Shown: positions 39,659 through 52,619 of the stretch, piece after piece
How the letters are laid out: every line of letters begins with the position of its first letter
How positions within the stretch are numbered: the stretch's first letter is position 1
NCBI GenBank assembly: GCA_013398295.1
Contig: VZSF01007805.1
Coordinates: 266,784 to 330,783 of the forward strand
Reading direction: 5' to 3'
DNA length: 64,000 bases
Source: Chionis minor
Lineage: Eukaryota > Chordata > Aves > Charadriiformes > Chionididae
Made by a program: the position numbers and the translations under genes
Notes under the pieces: generated by a model
The model's input: the letters and a program-made list of their open reading frames with translations, nothing else
What the model was told of the DNA's origin: nothing
The model's database searches: none

Positions 39659-39747
39659 TGGGCTAGATCCTTGTGTGATGTAAATTGGTGTAGTGCTGCT
39701 AGATTAAATGGAACTGTGTTGATTTCACTAGCTGAGGATTTAGCCCA
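39659..39747. repeat. Palindromic (MITE-like) ancient amniote repeat
   Basis: The 89-bp unit begins TGGGCTAGATCCT and ends AGGATTTAGCCCA; the ends are inverted repeats with a single mismatch over 13 bp. Inside are GATGTAAATTGGTGTAG and TTGATTTCACTAGCTGAGG, which match the text 'GTAAATTGG...GATTT...AGCTGAGGATCTGGCCC' of a hairpin repeat widespread in reptile and bird DNA. I cannot give a secure family name. No target-site duplication is visible at the flanks (ACTTCC / CTAGGT). Confidence 0.55.
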
Positions 39748-42700
39748 CTAGGTTTGAGATAGCTATAAAACCTCACTGTGCACTTTGAAAGTTATATCCC
39801 ATAAATGCTTCCGCTGTGCAGTTTTTTATAGTGTCTATAGGAAACCCACTTTGTGTCTGTGGCTTAAAAACCCTAACTAACCAAGGTCAACTTTCTGTCA
39901 TTCTCGCACCATAATTGTTAATACTAATAAGTGGGGCTTTCAGTGTGCCGTCTCTTAGTGTGTTTGATCTTGTTTTTCACTTTTTACATTGTCACTCTGA
40001 ACTATTTGTATTTTGGACCATTTTTGCAAGTACACAAAGATAAAGGGAATATCACTAGCAGGGACTATCTCGGCGCCATATATAGTAGAGTATCCTCTGT
40101 CAATGCATGTGTGTACTTGCACATACGTGCTAGGTATGTATATGCGCGCACACAAAATTAGTATGAAGTGTCCTCAAGCACCCACATTCCTTTTTCCCTT
40201 GGTAACTAATGAAATGACATTTTTGCAAGAAAGCGTTATGTCTCGTAGTGTCAGTTGTTCTGGTGGCTAGACTGAACTTCATTGCCCTTACTGACTGTGC
40301 CAGTGATTTGGCTTTAGAAGTTGAGGTTGTTTTCCTGACAGACAATCATTTGAAAGCATTTTACAACAATTACCTTATAAGTAGATTTGTTTCTTCAAGG
40401 GGAAGAAGATCATACTAAGTGGGTATAGAAGCAGGCATCCATGCAGCAGCTTGCATTTTGGTAAACACGAGGATAATATAGGAGAATCCGTTTTCACAGT
40501 TGAACAAACAGTTCAAAAGACATCTGTAATCTAATGGCTTCTAGCAATCTTAATTTTAATATCTCATGGTCATCTTCGGGGAGAAAAACCCTCAACTTCT
40601 TTCCCCTGTTAATCTTTTACATGACGTACATCAAATAAAATGCACTAATGGTTCTGGATGTGAGATAACATGTCTCTAAAAAAATTATATAAGTTTCAAC
40701 CGTACCTTCAAGATATCTAATGACTTTCTGGATAGGGAGCTAAACAACTCCTCTACATCTGTTTGCTTACTGAGTGTAGCTAGTGGATGCAGTGTATATT
40801 TTTCTTCATTAAGTGTCAAATTTTTGAACTTGTCTTTAAAAGATCTAAAGAACTTCTTATTAAGGTGTGGACTGTATAGCAAGAGTGACCGCAGTTGTTA
40901 CCCCACTAACTCTTAATGTAAACTAGGATTCTGTAGATAATTGATTTTGCAGCATGGCAGCCAAACTGGCAAAAGAAAGAAAATCTGGATCAGATTGGAT
41001 TCACTTAAAAAAACACCTCACTTAAATGAAAGTACTGAAACCATTTCATTTGCTCTGTGCAGAATTAACTGTTTGATGTCAGGTGCTGGTAAAGGAAAGG
41101 AATGGAGTTAAAGAGTAGGCTGATAAAGATGAACAAATAACGGTCCTGTGTTTAGAGTTCCAAGCTGAGATGTGAAGCTGAGTGTAGGCCACTGGCCTGC
41201 GTGTGTCCTGCTGCAAAAGTCCTATGTCTCTGTGGCCACACGTGCTGCAGTGGTGACAGCTGTCTGCAGTCTGTGCCCTCTGCCAGGACTGCTGGGAGAT
41301 CTGGGAGGTGGCATTGCCATGAACCTCTAGGCACTGAAACAATCTGAGTTAGAGGAGACAGCCTGTACTGGGGCTGGAGTGAGGTGGCTTCTCTTTTTCA
41401 CGCAAATAATGTCTGTGACCTGATTGACACTGCAGACCTGCAGAATGGAGAACAGGGACATGGGACTGTATCATTAATTAGTCCTCTTTTCATGGAGAAG
41501 CTGCAAGAACAGGGATTCAAAGTACCTTCTCCTGGGAGCAGGTTGTTATCAGGTGCTTGTGACAGTCCCTTGAGAGGCTGCACGTTCTGGTTCAGATTTC
41601 AGCTACGAATTAGGCTGTGAGTAGATTTGAACTTGAGTGTCTTGAAAGAAACCAAGGAGAACAATAGCAGCTTCACACTGTGTCATGCCTCAGCTCCAGT
41701 GAGTAATACTAAATTGCTTGCATTGTCACAACCACATGCTTCCCCTGGTGATCCTAATGGGTCCCTGCAGATCCGGTGGGAATCACAACACTGGCTGCAT
41801 ACGTTTTTTAAGATTGTTTCAAGACATCATGGAACACATCCAGAACCCAGAGCGATGTTTTCTTTGGGGCCCCAGACCATAGAATGTTTAATTACTGATG
41901 CCATTACTAAAAATAGCCATAGGAAAAGGCACAGTTTAATCTTTTAGAGAAATGTTTGGGGAATGAGGGTTAGGGCGACTTGTTTGAGAGCATAATTTCC
42001 CTATAGGTTAGAATCTACATAATTATAGCAAAATTATAAAAATGGATTGCCTGCCCTTTTGTATTCAGACAGTGGGCACATTGTACCCTTATTAAACCAG
42101 CATTGCTGTTCCTAACTTCTTGTATATTTTTCTTAGTCCTTTCATTTCATACGCTAATCTTCACGTAACTTGTAAAGTTTTGATTGAGTGTTTGATGCCA
42201 GTTTCAGAGGTGATGTGTAATTTGGATTTCCTTGCATTTGCTCAGACATAATGAACGCAAATTATAGCTAGTGAGATTTGTAAGCATATTGCAAACTGGG
42301 TAAGAATCTAAGCCAATAAATATAAGGGAGTCCAGAAGGTATCAGAGCTTGAATACAGTGTACGCTAAGGGCATAATCTACATTACCTTTGACGACTGCT
42401 AGACTCTGCTGAACTTTTGAGTTAATTAGAGTCACAATGACCACTAGTTTTTTATGCCTCTTTCCTGTTGAAGCTCAAATATTAGTCTTGGGATGCCTTT
42501 TCAAATTGACTCACCCATCTATTACACTTCAAATTACACAGCTAGTAGCAATAATTAGTTTTTTACATTCCTGAATATGGATGTGTGTGTCAGAAGACTC
42601 AAGAATGTCACACAGATGAACTTTCAAAATGAGCCAACAACTGAAGAAATGCAAGTAGACCTAGTGACCCTATAACATGTATCCATGTCTCTAAAAGTTT

Positions 42701-44175
42701 TTTGAGAACTTGGAAAATTCAAGCTGCAACTGAAAAGTACTGTGTATCCCCAGGCAGGCTTAATTTGCATGATCAGCACTTACTCAGCAGAGTACCATAG
42801 GTATTGGAGACCTTGGTATATTAAATGGGTCACATTTAACTGTCCTTGAACAATTTCTCCTATGTATTAAACATAAACAAGCTTTTTGTCATATTCAGCA
42901 TCACTATTTCTCTTTTCTCTACATTTTCTTTGATACAGGGTAATTTTTCTACAAGAAATTTTAGAGGGCCACAGTGAATATGTTATGCCACTTTCCTCCC
43001 ATAGTCTTGTTTAAGAATTCGGCTTCTCTCATTTTATTTTCCCTTCTGTTTGTTTTCCTGAGAATTGGGTAATTCCATCTAAAAATTGAAATTAAAAAAA
43101 GTTGGGTATTATAGCTGAGGATTGTAGTACAAATTACACAGTCTCTCAGTTTTCTAAATAGCCTTTGGAGACTGACTGTTCATCTCTTGTCATGTAAATG
43201 CACTGTCATGTAAATCCACTGCCCGCAGATCAAGCTGTCTGTTGGTAACCAGAAAGAAGATGCAAGAGACCACTGGTTTTCAGATGCTACAGAAGGAAAC
43301 TGGAAGCAGAGTTCAAATGTAAATAAAGATGGCAGGAAAATGTTATTTTCTCTTTCATAATAAAATCCAAACAAGTTTTCCTTTAATGTCCTTTGGCGTT
43401 TTCCTGTGATATGTTAAGTAAAAGGGTTTTCCTTTATGTTACAGGAGATACATTTCTGCCCATTGAAATTATCTTTTTTATTTTAATAGCATCCAAGAAA
43501 CCTTTCTCAAAAGCTAGTGAGTTATTTTACACCCTGAATAGTTTTGAACAAAACTCCATGAACTCACTGTATCCTATGCCAAAGTGTAAGGCATGCATTC
43601 AGTGCACAGAAAGAAGAGGAAGACAGTGGGGAAAAAAACTTTTAAACAGTTACTTTACGCGAAGAAAGCTTTAAAAAGGGTTGGTTTTAAGCATCCTACT
43701 AGACTTGATGTAATTATCTTGCTGTTAAAACTATTGTACACTAACATCTGAAAGAAAGGGACTGTAATTAAATTATAAATTCTGTTTGCTGTGCATCTCT
43801 GTTTCACAGATTTGTAAGTCTACAGTCCTGCATATGCAAAAATGCTGTATTTAGATTACCCATTTCCAAAATCCCATGTATTGTGAAAGCTTGGCAGTCA
43901 CAACTGAACACTGCTTTCTGTGAAATAATGGGGTGATGTGTCAGCAAAAGAACCAGGTTTGTTCAGAATTACTTGAAATTTGGCCCATTCAGTGTGAAAA
44001 TCTAAACACATTGAAAGATTCAATCCTAGGGGAACTGAACACTCCTAATATATATAGGGTGTAAAGAACTCTCAAGATAAAACCTTGAATTTCAGTGCCT
44101 AAGTTTGAAATAGCTTTTTTTTTAAAAAAAAAAAAAAGGTCACTCTTACTATAAACATTCCTTTTTTTTTCTGTC

Positions 44176-44179
<4 letters not shown>
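39748..44179. other. Unique non-coding stretch
   Basis: No supported gene. Contains a 20-base alternating purine-pyrimidine tract at 40134-40153 and a 16-bp tandem duplication at 43188-43219. Frames of 60-106 codons at 41079-41947 occur on both strands in a slightly GC-richer patch; none has a recognisable domain. Confidence 0.5.
43188..43219 (+). repeat. Tandem duplication, 16-bp unit
   Basis: TGTCATGTAAATGCAC followed directly by TGTCATGTAAATCCAC, one mismatch. Confidence 0.85.
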
Positions 44180-44206
<27 letters not shown>

Positions 44207-44218
44207 NTTTTTTTTTTT
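44180..44218 (+). repeat. Poly(T) tract with one ambiguous base
   Basis: 39 positions of T interrupted only by N at 44207. The N probably marks an unresolved homopolymer length, so true length is uncertain. A shorter T run lies at 44162-44170. Confidence 0.9.
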
Positions 44219-45739
44219 AAGAAAAGCCTTGACAATAGTCACATTCTTGATTAGAGGGTTCATAGGACATTTTTACTGACAGATTGCCTTTAAGGACTCT
44301 TCTGAATACATTACCTCCACAGTGTTCTTAAATTTAACTGTCTTAAAACAGTCAAATAAGTTGGATAACTCCCTTCAATGTGTTTTCAATTGCAGATCAT
44401 GCCACTTTCATCCAACAATTTTCAGGAGATAACTTTTAATTACAATAATAAGAACCAGATGGGCAATGATTAATGCAAACCTGATGTGTTCTCTTACTTT
44501 ATTAATCTTTTTAATTAGAGGCAAAAGAATGCTTTATCTGTTGAGGAGAAGGGATGAGTTGAGATGTTCTGCTGCACTTTTGTGACTTGAAAAATTTGAT
44601 TTTGCTCACCAGAAGTGTGTGTTTACCTGGGTATAAGAGGTGAGAGCGACTTGCACAGAGTTTTCTCCTCCAGCTTTGCTTACCTTTAGCTCTGTGTGGT
44701 GCCCCGTGTGGCACTGTACTGTTGAGGTTATGATATTCTTCTTTTAGTTTTACTTTAGCTCTGCAAGCTCCTTAAAAGCATAGTTCATGAGCTAAATTAG
44801 AGGGCAAGGAAAGGAGAGTCAGTTTAACCCCATCAGATGTCAGAGCAGTTGCTTGCCACAGGGTAGGTTGTATGAGATGTTAAGAAAGACCTGTGAGATG
44901 TTCTTTATCTCTCCTTAGCTTTAGGAACTTAGAGAGCTTAGCATGTCTTGGGTCAAGTGGGGCTATGGTTTGAAGCAGTTGTAGTTTAGGATGGTGTAAA
45001 AGACACAAACAGGATGATGTTCGTTCAGATGCTAATGCAGGTCTTTGAAATGGATGCTGTGAATATTTTATCTGAACTGGTTTAATGGATTCACTTGCCT
45101 TCAGCATACAGAAGGTTAGATTCAGTTCCCTCTGTGGCTAACATACTTTGGAAACTTACAGGTAAGGCTTAAGTTTCACACATTTGCCTGGAGTTTTTTG
45201 TCTTGCAAACACTCTGAGTAGGATTAATGGCCATGGTGGAAGAACAGCACAGAGGCTTTTCCTACTTACTGTTGCTGTGATTTATTCTTCCATATTATAT
45301 AGTGCCAATAGTGTACCGAGTGAGTTACTAACAAGTAAAGGCAAGGTCTCTACTGTGGAAGGTTCACATTCTAACTAAAAATGTGACATCTCAGGGCTTT
45401 GTAGAAAGGCATGAAGGCACTGAAGTTTCTGGGCAGGGAGGGAACATAGAAGATTTAGGTACATAAGATGTCAAAGGCAAAGCCAGTTTGTGATACCTGG
45501 ATTTTGTGGTTCAGATGAGAAACCTGTAAATTAACCTATATCAGCACAGGATTTAGTGTAATTTTTTTTTAGAACATTTCACTAAATGATCTGTGAACTG
45601 GGAAAGAAAGAACAGCACGCATTTTCAGAGGCCTGAAGTTGTGTAAGCTTCCTTCCCTGCCTTAGCAATAGCATGTAAATGACATGGATTCCAGCCAGTG
45701 CTGTGGCTTAGTAGTCTGTGCTAGCATGTTAGGATGCTG
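44219..45739. other. Unique non-coding stretch
   Basis: Nothing recognised. Confidence 0.55.
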
Positions 45740-45800
45740 ACTTTGGGCCTGGCCCAAATGTCTTTGAAGTCAGCAGAAGACTTTCAACTTCAGTGAGTGA
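45740..45800. repeat. Possible fragment of a palindromic amniote repeat
   Basis: GGGCCTGGCCCAAATGTC, TTTGAAGTCAGCAGAAGAC and CAACTTCAGTGAG appear in the order of 'GGGCCTGAT..CAAAG..CATTGAAGTCAATGGAAGAC..GACTTCAGTGGG', a hairpin-type repeat common in reptiles and birds. Match by eye. Confidence 0.35.
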
Positions 45801-47847
45801 GCTGCGGAGGTGTTTTGAGGTACTTTCTTGTGCCAGCCTATTTGGAAATATCAGCAGGAACAGAGAAGGGGAGAAGATCAGTTTCCTGTATCAACTGAAA
45901 GAGGGGAAAGGGAATTTTATTTTTTAAGAATAAGGCCAAAAGGTCTTTGTGCCTGTCACCACATGAGAAAAGAGACTGGGTTTGTGACAGGGGATGGTAA
46001 TGAAGAGAGAAGGGCAGTTTGCTGAGTGGCCTCGCTTTGTGACTCTTCCTTGTGTGGTAGTAGTGAGTGTGCAGCTCATCATAGATAGAAATGTTTAGTC
46101 AGATATGGTCTGCTTTAGAGCCATTCCAGACAACCTTTAAGTAGACCTCGTAGCCATTCACTCAATGCCATTCAAACTGTGATCTTGTCTGGGAATTAGT
46201 TCCCTATGATTGTGTAAGTGGTGATACTTGCAGCAACACAACTGGAAAAGTTAGGTCTCAAAAAAAAAAAAAAAGGGGGAGGACAACACATGGACACTTA
46301 CATTACACTTACTGACAAAATGGTGGTTGTAGCCAAGCCCATTCATCCATCCCTAGGTCTGGATACAGGCACTCTCTAGAACTTCTCTAATGGAAGAAGA
46401 GTGGCACGAGGGAGTTGAAGTGCTCAGAAGGCCTGTGTTTGTTTCAATCTGTCACACTCAGCATGAGAATGTATGGTGAAAGTATGGAGGGGATATTGCA
46501 TTTTGGGATTCCTAGAAGGGTGCCCTGGCATATATTCCTACACACATGTTTGTCATATCTAAATTATTGAGCAATTGAATTTAGTAATAATGACTGTGAA
46601 TTAACCATCTGTCAAAGATAAGGAATGTCTACTTTAACCCTCAGGCTGCCACACATGCCTTAATATGGTGCCCACAGCATTTGTTTGGTTGCCAAAGTGG
46701 AAGTGTGGCAACAGACCAAAAGTTAAGGGGGGGGAGAGGGAACATTCCCTTCCACTTCCTGAGAATTTGTTATTCTTTTGCTCATTTGTTTCAGCCAAAC
46801 TCTAGCAATGTCGGAGTTATTTCTGCAGATTGTTTTGATTTTGAAAAAGAATGACTGGGTTTTGCTGCAAATACACTTCAGCTTTAAAACATCAGAATAT
46901 TTTTTAATTATCTTTAATGTTACCTAAGAAGAGATGTATATTGCATAGAAATCTTAGAACCGAAAACTATTGGATTTTCTACTTACTCTGTCCTCTGCTT
47001 CAATCCATCATCTAAACGGGGCAGTGTATGTCTTCTAAAAATGTAGTACAACTGTATCTTCAAAGAGTCCAGAGTAGTTCAGAGATCATTTGCAAGCTTA
47101 CTTCCTTGCTGTGTTACTTCACCCATAAAAACAAGATTGAATCCTCAACATCCAGGGCAAAGCTTATAAAGGAAGAAATGTAATAACTCATTTAGAAAGT
47201 TAGCAGGCTAACTGGTAAACATCTACGTGGTGGTATTTTATTGTTTCATTTTTTTCCTGCTTGGTCTGAACTTGCCTCCTCACAGCTATTTTCTAAGATC
47301 TGTTCTTTCACAGATTACTAGTCTCTATTAGACTTTTCTGTAAAGACTAGTTAAAAATTGTAACAATACTCCCATTAATTCCATTTTAAGCACTGGCTGG
47401 ATCATATTATGGGAATGTAACTACTAGACCTGTTCTAAAATACACATGACATTTCCAACAAAACCTATCCATCTGTTTGCTGAGACTTTGTTGTGGCAGT
47501 CTTCACAAAAGCATTTAATTTCAGTAGCCTGGGAAGTGAGTGTCTGTAACATGTTGAGAATTGCAACTTGTCCCAGGATAGTTTGGTTTGAGAGTGTTGG
47601 GTTTTTTTTCTTTTAAAAGTGAGCTGTGTTCCCTGCCCCCCTTCATTTCAGTCCTTTCTGACGGACGTAAGTTCTCCGAACTGGTCCACTTTGACCTTAT
47701 AACTTCTAGAAACATCCATATGAAAAACATCAAGATGCTAAATGACTTTCATTATTTCTTTGGGAGGGGAAAAGGCAGCAGGGGAAACAAAGTTCATTCT
47801 TCATACAGTAAGCTCATCGGTATACCTGAAGTGATCAGCCTTCTCAC
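45801..47847. other. Unique non-coding stretch
   Basis: No supported gene. A 15-base poly(A) lies at 46260-46274 and a run of eight G near 46729-46737. Confidence 0.5.
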
Positions 47848-48285
47848 CTGTCTCCCACAGCAGCTGAATGTAATTGTGACAGCTGCCTCCTTGCTGCTTG
47901 AGAGTTAAAAGCTGATGGTACTGAGGAGGAATGTTCCTCATCCTTTACCATGGGCTGTGAAAAGCTGAGCCGCTGAATGGCTTCTAATAGTTTTACCAGC
48001 TTGAGGAGTTCCTGTAAATCTCCTGCTCCATGTATCATCTTTGGAAGAATCATCCACTGTGCTTTTGGAGCAGTTTCAGGTCCCTTTTGTACAACTTGGG
48101 CTACAGGGCTGCAAGTCTAGTCCAAGCAGCTAGCAATGACTTGCTTTCTTGTCCACAATGGGAGATTGTAAATGTGCCATCAAGTGCATCTTGCAGAGTC
48201 TTCTCAGTGGCTCTCTGCAACTTCCCTCGGGTTCCTATCAGACTTGCTCCGTTTCCATTCAGTAAGGCTGCTTTGCTGCTAGTCC
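47848..48285 (-). pseudogene. Coding-like block with one frameshift, bounded by splice signals
   Basis: On the minus strand TTTTTTCAG ends at 48286, and from 48285 a frame starting (two leading bases) ACT-AGC-AGC is open for about 60 codons: GTSSKAALLNGNGASLIG, then ATEKTLQDALDGTF, then SLLAAWTRLAAL, ending at TAG 48101-48103. Shifting by one base at that point opens a second frame of about 80 codons: VAQVVQKGPETAPKAQW, HGAGDLQELLKLVKLLEAIQ, SQLHSAAVGD, running to GACAG|GTGAGA, a good donor at 47847. The codon use and amino-acid balance of both halves, and the way one follows the other at the stop, suggest a single former reading frame that lost one base. It could be a decayed exon, a broken retrocopy, a sequencing indel in a living gene, or chance. 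I do not recognise the protein. The leucine-rich middle could be helical. Confidence 0.35.
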
Positions 48286-48659
48286 CTGAAAAAACTGTGA
48301 AATGGAAAGAAATGCAGGCAATGCAAAAAGAAATACAACTTTTCAATATCAGCTGAAATGATCACAGAGCGTGGGGTATATTTGTACAAGATTTCTCTCA
48401 TTTGTTTCCTGAAGAGACACGTTCCATGAGTGGTTAATTTGGGCTGGACTGTGTCTTACACTTCAACAGTAGTTCATGCTAACATACAAGTATGTAACTT
48501 TGTCCTGCAAAACGTTGTGTAATACGGGCCCTTAAACAGTCTCTATCTTGCAGCTTTAGCTTTTCCCCCTGTATCCCCCTTGAAATGTAGGTGGTCACCC
48601 AACATAAACAGAATTCCTTCTACTCCCTCCACATCTGCTGTGTGTTATCTGGCACTCAC
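48286..48659. other. Non-coding spacer
   Basis: Nothing recognised between the two minus-strand exon-like segments. Confidence 0.45.
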
Positions 48660-48755
48660 CTCTGACCCTGATATTCATCATAAGAATAAGAATTGCATCC
48701 TATTCAGCTGGTTGCATGCACTTTAACTCCAGTGATCACTGGCTGTTCAAATAGC
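48660..48755 (-). other. Minus-strand exon-like segment, non-coding
   Basis: Reading the minus strand, GATTTCTGCTCTCAACACAG (to 48756) is a good acceptor and AGAG|GTGAGTG (48659 onward) a strong donor, giving 96 bp. All three frames have stops, so if real it would be untranslated. It lies 375 bp upstream of the coding-like block at 47848-48285 on the same strand, which is the only reason to list it. Confidence 0.15.
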
Positions 48756-51700
48756 CTGTGTTGAGAGCAGAAATCGCTGAGGCAGCATCAGGGTGTTCGA
48801 AGTGGGCTGTTCCGCTTCCTTGTACACTTTTGGATAATTAAACAGAACTCTGGAGGTAAGCAGGTCAGCACAGGATACTTGGGGACAGATTTTGATATAG
48901 TTTAGGATTATACTTCCTAGTGAATGCAATGAAACAAGTTCAATATTGACTCTTAATGAAAAGGATTTTTGAAAACAAACTAGTTTTCTTCCCTAGCAGT
49001 TGTATCAAGTGACATTATGCATCTTTATAGAGAAACAGTATCCTTCTGCATGGAAGCAGTAAGTTTGAAAGTATGTTTGTGTTGCAAACAGCAGTTAGTG
49101 ATCCTCTTGCTTGAGTTTAATAACACCATCCTCTGTGACCTAGTGGTATCATTCAAGGAGCTAAGTCATTTTTGTTGTGAGTAAGAGTTTTAAAATCTGA
49201 CCCTAAATGTGAGGATCCATATGTTAGGGTGAATACAGATCTGGTCTCTGTGACCCTGCTAAATGGAACCCATCTGAAATTTTTCTTTTTCACAAGGATG
49301 AACAGAATTACTTTTTGGACACTGTGGAGGAAGAAATAAAACTGCCAGTTTGCTCGCCAAGGGTGCATTGATTAAAACTTTGGGAACTTTGCAGTCAGAA
49401 CTAGTCTTCTTTGTTTACTGTAGACTTTCTGCTACTTTTCTCTCTTCTTTCATGGCAGAGGTGTGAGAGAGGAACCCTCTGCTAGTCCTCTGATATCCAA
49501 ACTCGCGTCTTAAATTGAATTGTGATCATAGTCATGCAGTGCTCTCAGTTAAATAATGTGGCTTTGGCCTGTAGGATAACCTGGAAAAATCTTCTGGGCC
49601 CTTAGCTGCCAAGTTTATCTCCCTCTCCTGCCCTTCCCCACCTTGTCTCCCTAACCCCAATCCTTTTGATTTTCAGAAAAAAGATTTGGGAACCAACAGT
49701 GTTGTGTGACCATTGGGGTTTACCAGCTGTCACTACTGCCCTTTGCTGCTACAAGCTGCATGAGTGATTACTGACAAACAAAACTAAAACTTCCTTATAC
49801 TAACACTTTTGGATGATCTCTGTCACCCCAGCAAAAGCTGTTCTTGTACAGGCAGTTCTAGTCAGAGGGCTACTGTGTGAACTACAAGCATCTAGTAATG
49901 CTCAGTGTTACATATGGGTTATCAGTATGTAAATAAATAATTTTTTTCCTTTAAATTGGTTTTGCTTCTTCACTTGCCAAGTTTGTTTCCTTGAGCATGT
50001 CTGTATTTATATTTAGCAAAATTAACAAGGGATGAAATCGGTACTGAGGATGTTAATTATGTAATTATATGAGCAAAGATGTACTATGTAATGGGCAGAG
50101 AAGAAAAATGACAAAGAGCTTACATGAAGGAACTAAATCCCATGTTAGGTTTTTGATTAAGGTCCTCATTTTAACAGTGTTGCTAGTGGTCACTGATGAC
50201 CTCAAATGCAAAGGTAAAGGGTTTTATTTCTTGTTTGCATTTACTTAAGTATGCACATGTGCATCTGATACATGTTTACATTAGTTGTTCTTTTTTTACC
50301 GGCAGATTAAAATATGGGAGGCAGGATTCTCATCCAGGAAATCAACCTCTTGAAAAAGACTGTAAAGTAAAATGAAAAGGATCGTATGATCTGTAGTACA
50401 ATCTAAGTGGTTTCAGTTTGCGCATTGTTAAAAATCATGCAGCATCCTTTGGTGCCCTTTTCATCTTGTTTATTTTAATAAAGAAGACCAGTTAGTTTGA
50501 AAAGGTAGTTCTCGGTATCAGAATTGACTTCTGATCACCATATCACTTCACAATTCTTTATACGTCAGGAGCACTTGCAAGTATATGCACATGTTTGTGG
50601 GGTTTTTTCTTTTCCTCCAGAAAGATTCAATTATTTATGCTAGAATTCTTTTGATTGTGAGTTATTTTTATAATTGAATCAAAACTGTGTAGGCTGATAC
50701 AGCCCCAAGTTAACTTTGTGATCTGAAAAAGCCTCAAAATGGCCAAATAGAATAACTTTGTCACTTGTTTGTCATACCAGTTTTGACAATGGGTCATTCC
50801 ATAGATGTCTAAAATGATCCTTAGCCACATTTTATGAAGCCAGAACTGTAATCCAATAACAATTTTCTGGCTAAGTGCTTCTCAGTTGCCACTGGGGACT
50901 AACTGCATCACTGTTGCTGCTCTTAAAATGAGCTTAAGCTAAAAGGACACAAATTTCATATTTCTTTCCTTATTTTCTTGAGAGTAATCTAAGAAAATAA
51001 TATTTTAAATAATTGCATTTTGGTTCCTGAGGGACATCAGCATAATTGCATTGAGGATACCTTTATTTTTTTATGCATTTATTTATTAACAAAGAAGTAC
51101 ATTCAATCTGTAAACCAAACGATTGGTCCAGTGGCACAAAACAATAAAGCAATGAAGCCTCTAGTTCATTAAATTGGAATATAGGGATTGAATTACTAAT
51201 TTATGTTGGTTTAAATTTCATGTTATAAATTATAGGATTGTAAGATATAAAGGAAGAATATTCCCCATGATGCAGACTACCTACAGTTCCAGTCAGGAAG
51301 ATTTATATAAGACTCGTTCGAGATGAAGGAAGGAGAGGTATTGAAGACTGAGACTGGCATGGTTCATCTCATGCATTGGTGGGCATGTTACAGAAGGCAC
51401 AACTTAAACCAAAAAATCCCAAACCCTTATTTAAACTGGGGATGCTCTGGAGAGGTCACTTCTTAATACGGATAGTTTGAAATGCTGGTTTCTGAAACCC
51501 CAAAACGTGAAGGTCAGGTAACAGAAGCAGCAAACAGTGAGAAAGAGAGATGCTTCATAAACCTTAAGTGATTTCATTTTGTTCCTATGTTCTCTCTCCT
51601 GTCCTCCACCCCAGTGTTTTATTCAGTCTAATCTTGTATTCAGAACTTTCTTGTGAATTTCAATCTGCTATTAAGTCCCCTCTATTCTGATCATTTTAGT

Positions 51701-52619
51701 TTGATTTCCGTGTTTAAAGGTCTCTGGAGTTACCTGTAGAAGCAAATATAAACCCTGTATAAGACAACGTGTGCTCTTCAGAGTTCTTATATGTTGACTG
51801 GATTCCTACTATTGGGACCTAGTCCTCTGATTTCAGAGATGAAATCTTAACTGGCTTTTATTTCAGTCTTTGAGATCACAGGCAAGTCACCTTCTGAGAA
51901 CAGCATGTGCCTCTGTTACACTTCAAAAGTTGTGTTCATTTCTTTATTGAGTAACAGCAAGTGGTTTCACAAAGGCTACCCTCAGATTTTCTGGAGAAAT
52001 ATTGGCTAATCTTTCCCTTTCTTATATAAAATTGATAATTAATCTAAGCCACCTGTATGGCAATCTGTCATGAGTGTTCAGGATTTGACAATTGATTTAA
52101 TGAATCTGAGATGATGTGATGTTTCCAGCATTTCTGCAATGGAGCCACACATACTATGAACTTAAACCACCTGTCTCCTTCATTTGAGCCTTCTCATCCT
52201 CTGTGGGCATTTGTTTGGAAACCAAATAAGCACAGCAGGGTATTTCACTTTTATCTCTGTTCTGTGCCACATCTCGCCTTTTACGAGGTTTCAAGGAAGC
52301 CGCTAAAGTAGTTTAATGTATCTGTGAGATAGCCTGTGACATGCTTGTTTCACAATCTTTCTCAGGTAGAAGATGCAGTTATGATGGGGGTATTTGCCTG
52401 CTAGAAGTGTAGACTTTCTTTGTACGAACTTATTCAGTTATTTGATCTACTCATTGATGTACTCTGAACAACCATTAATTCTGTTACACAAAATGAAAGA
52501 TCAAGGTTCTTTCAGGTTAAAATTTGCCCTTGTTTTATGGTCAGTGTCTTCTGACCATTAGAAGTGGCCTACTCTATCCCACCTCAGGGTCAGGTGAAGG
52601 CTGGGAGCCCTCAAGTGAG
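48756..52619. other. Unique non-coding stretch
   Basis: AT-rich; no gene or repeat recognised. Confidence 0.55.

Noticed and set aside
47652..47668. Possible plus-strand micro-exon between CCCCCCTTCATTTCAG and GAC|GTAAGT
   Set aside because: Fewer than 20 bp; such pairs arise by chance and nothing else supports it.
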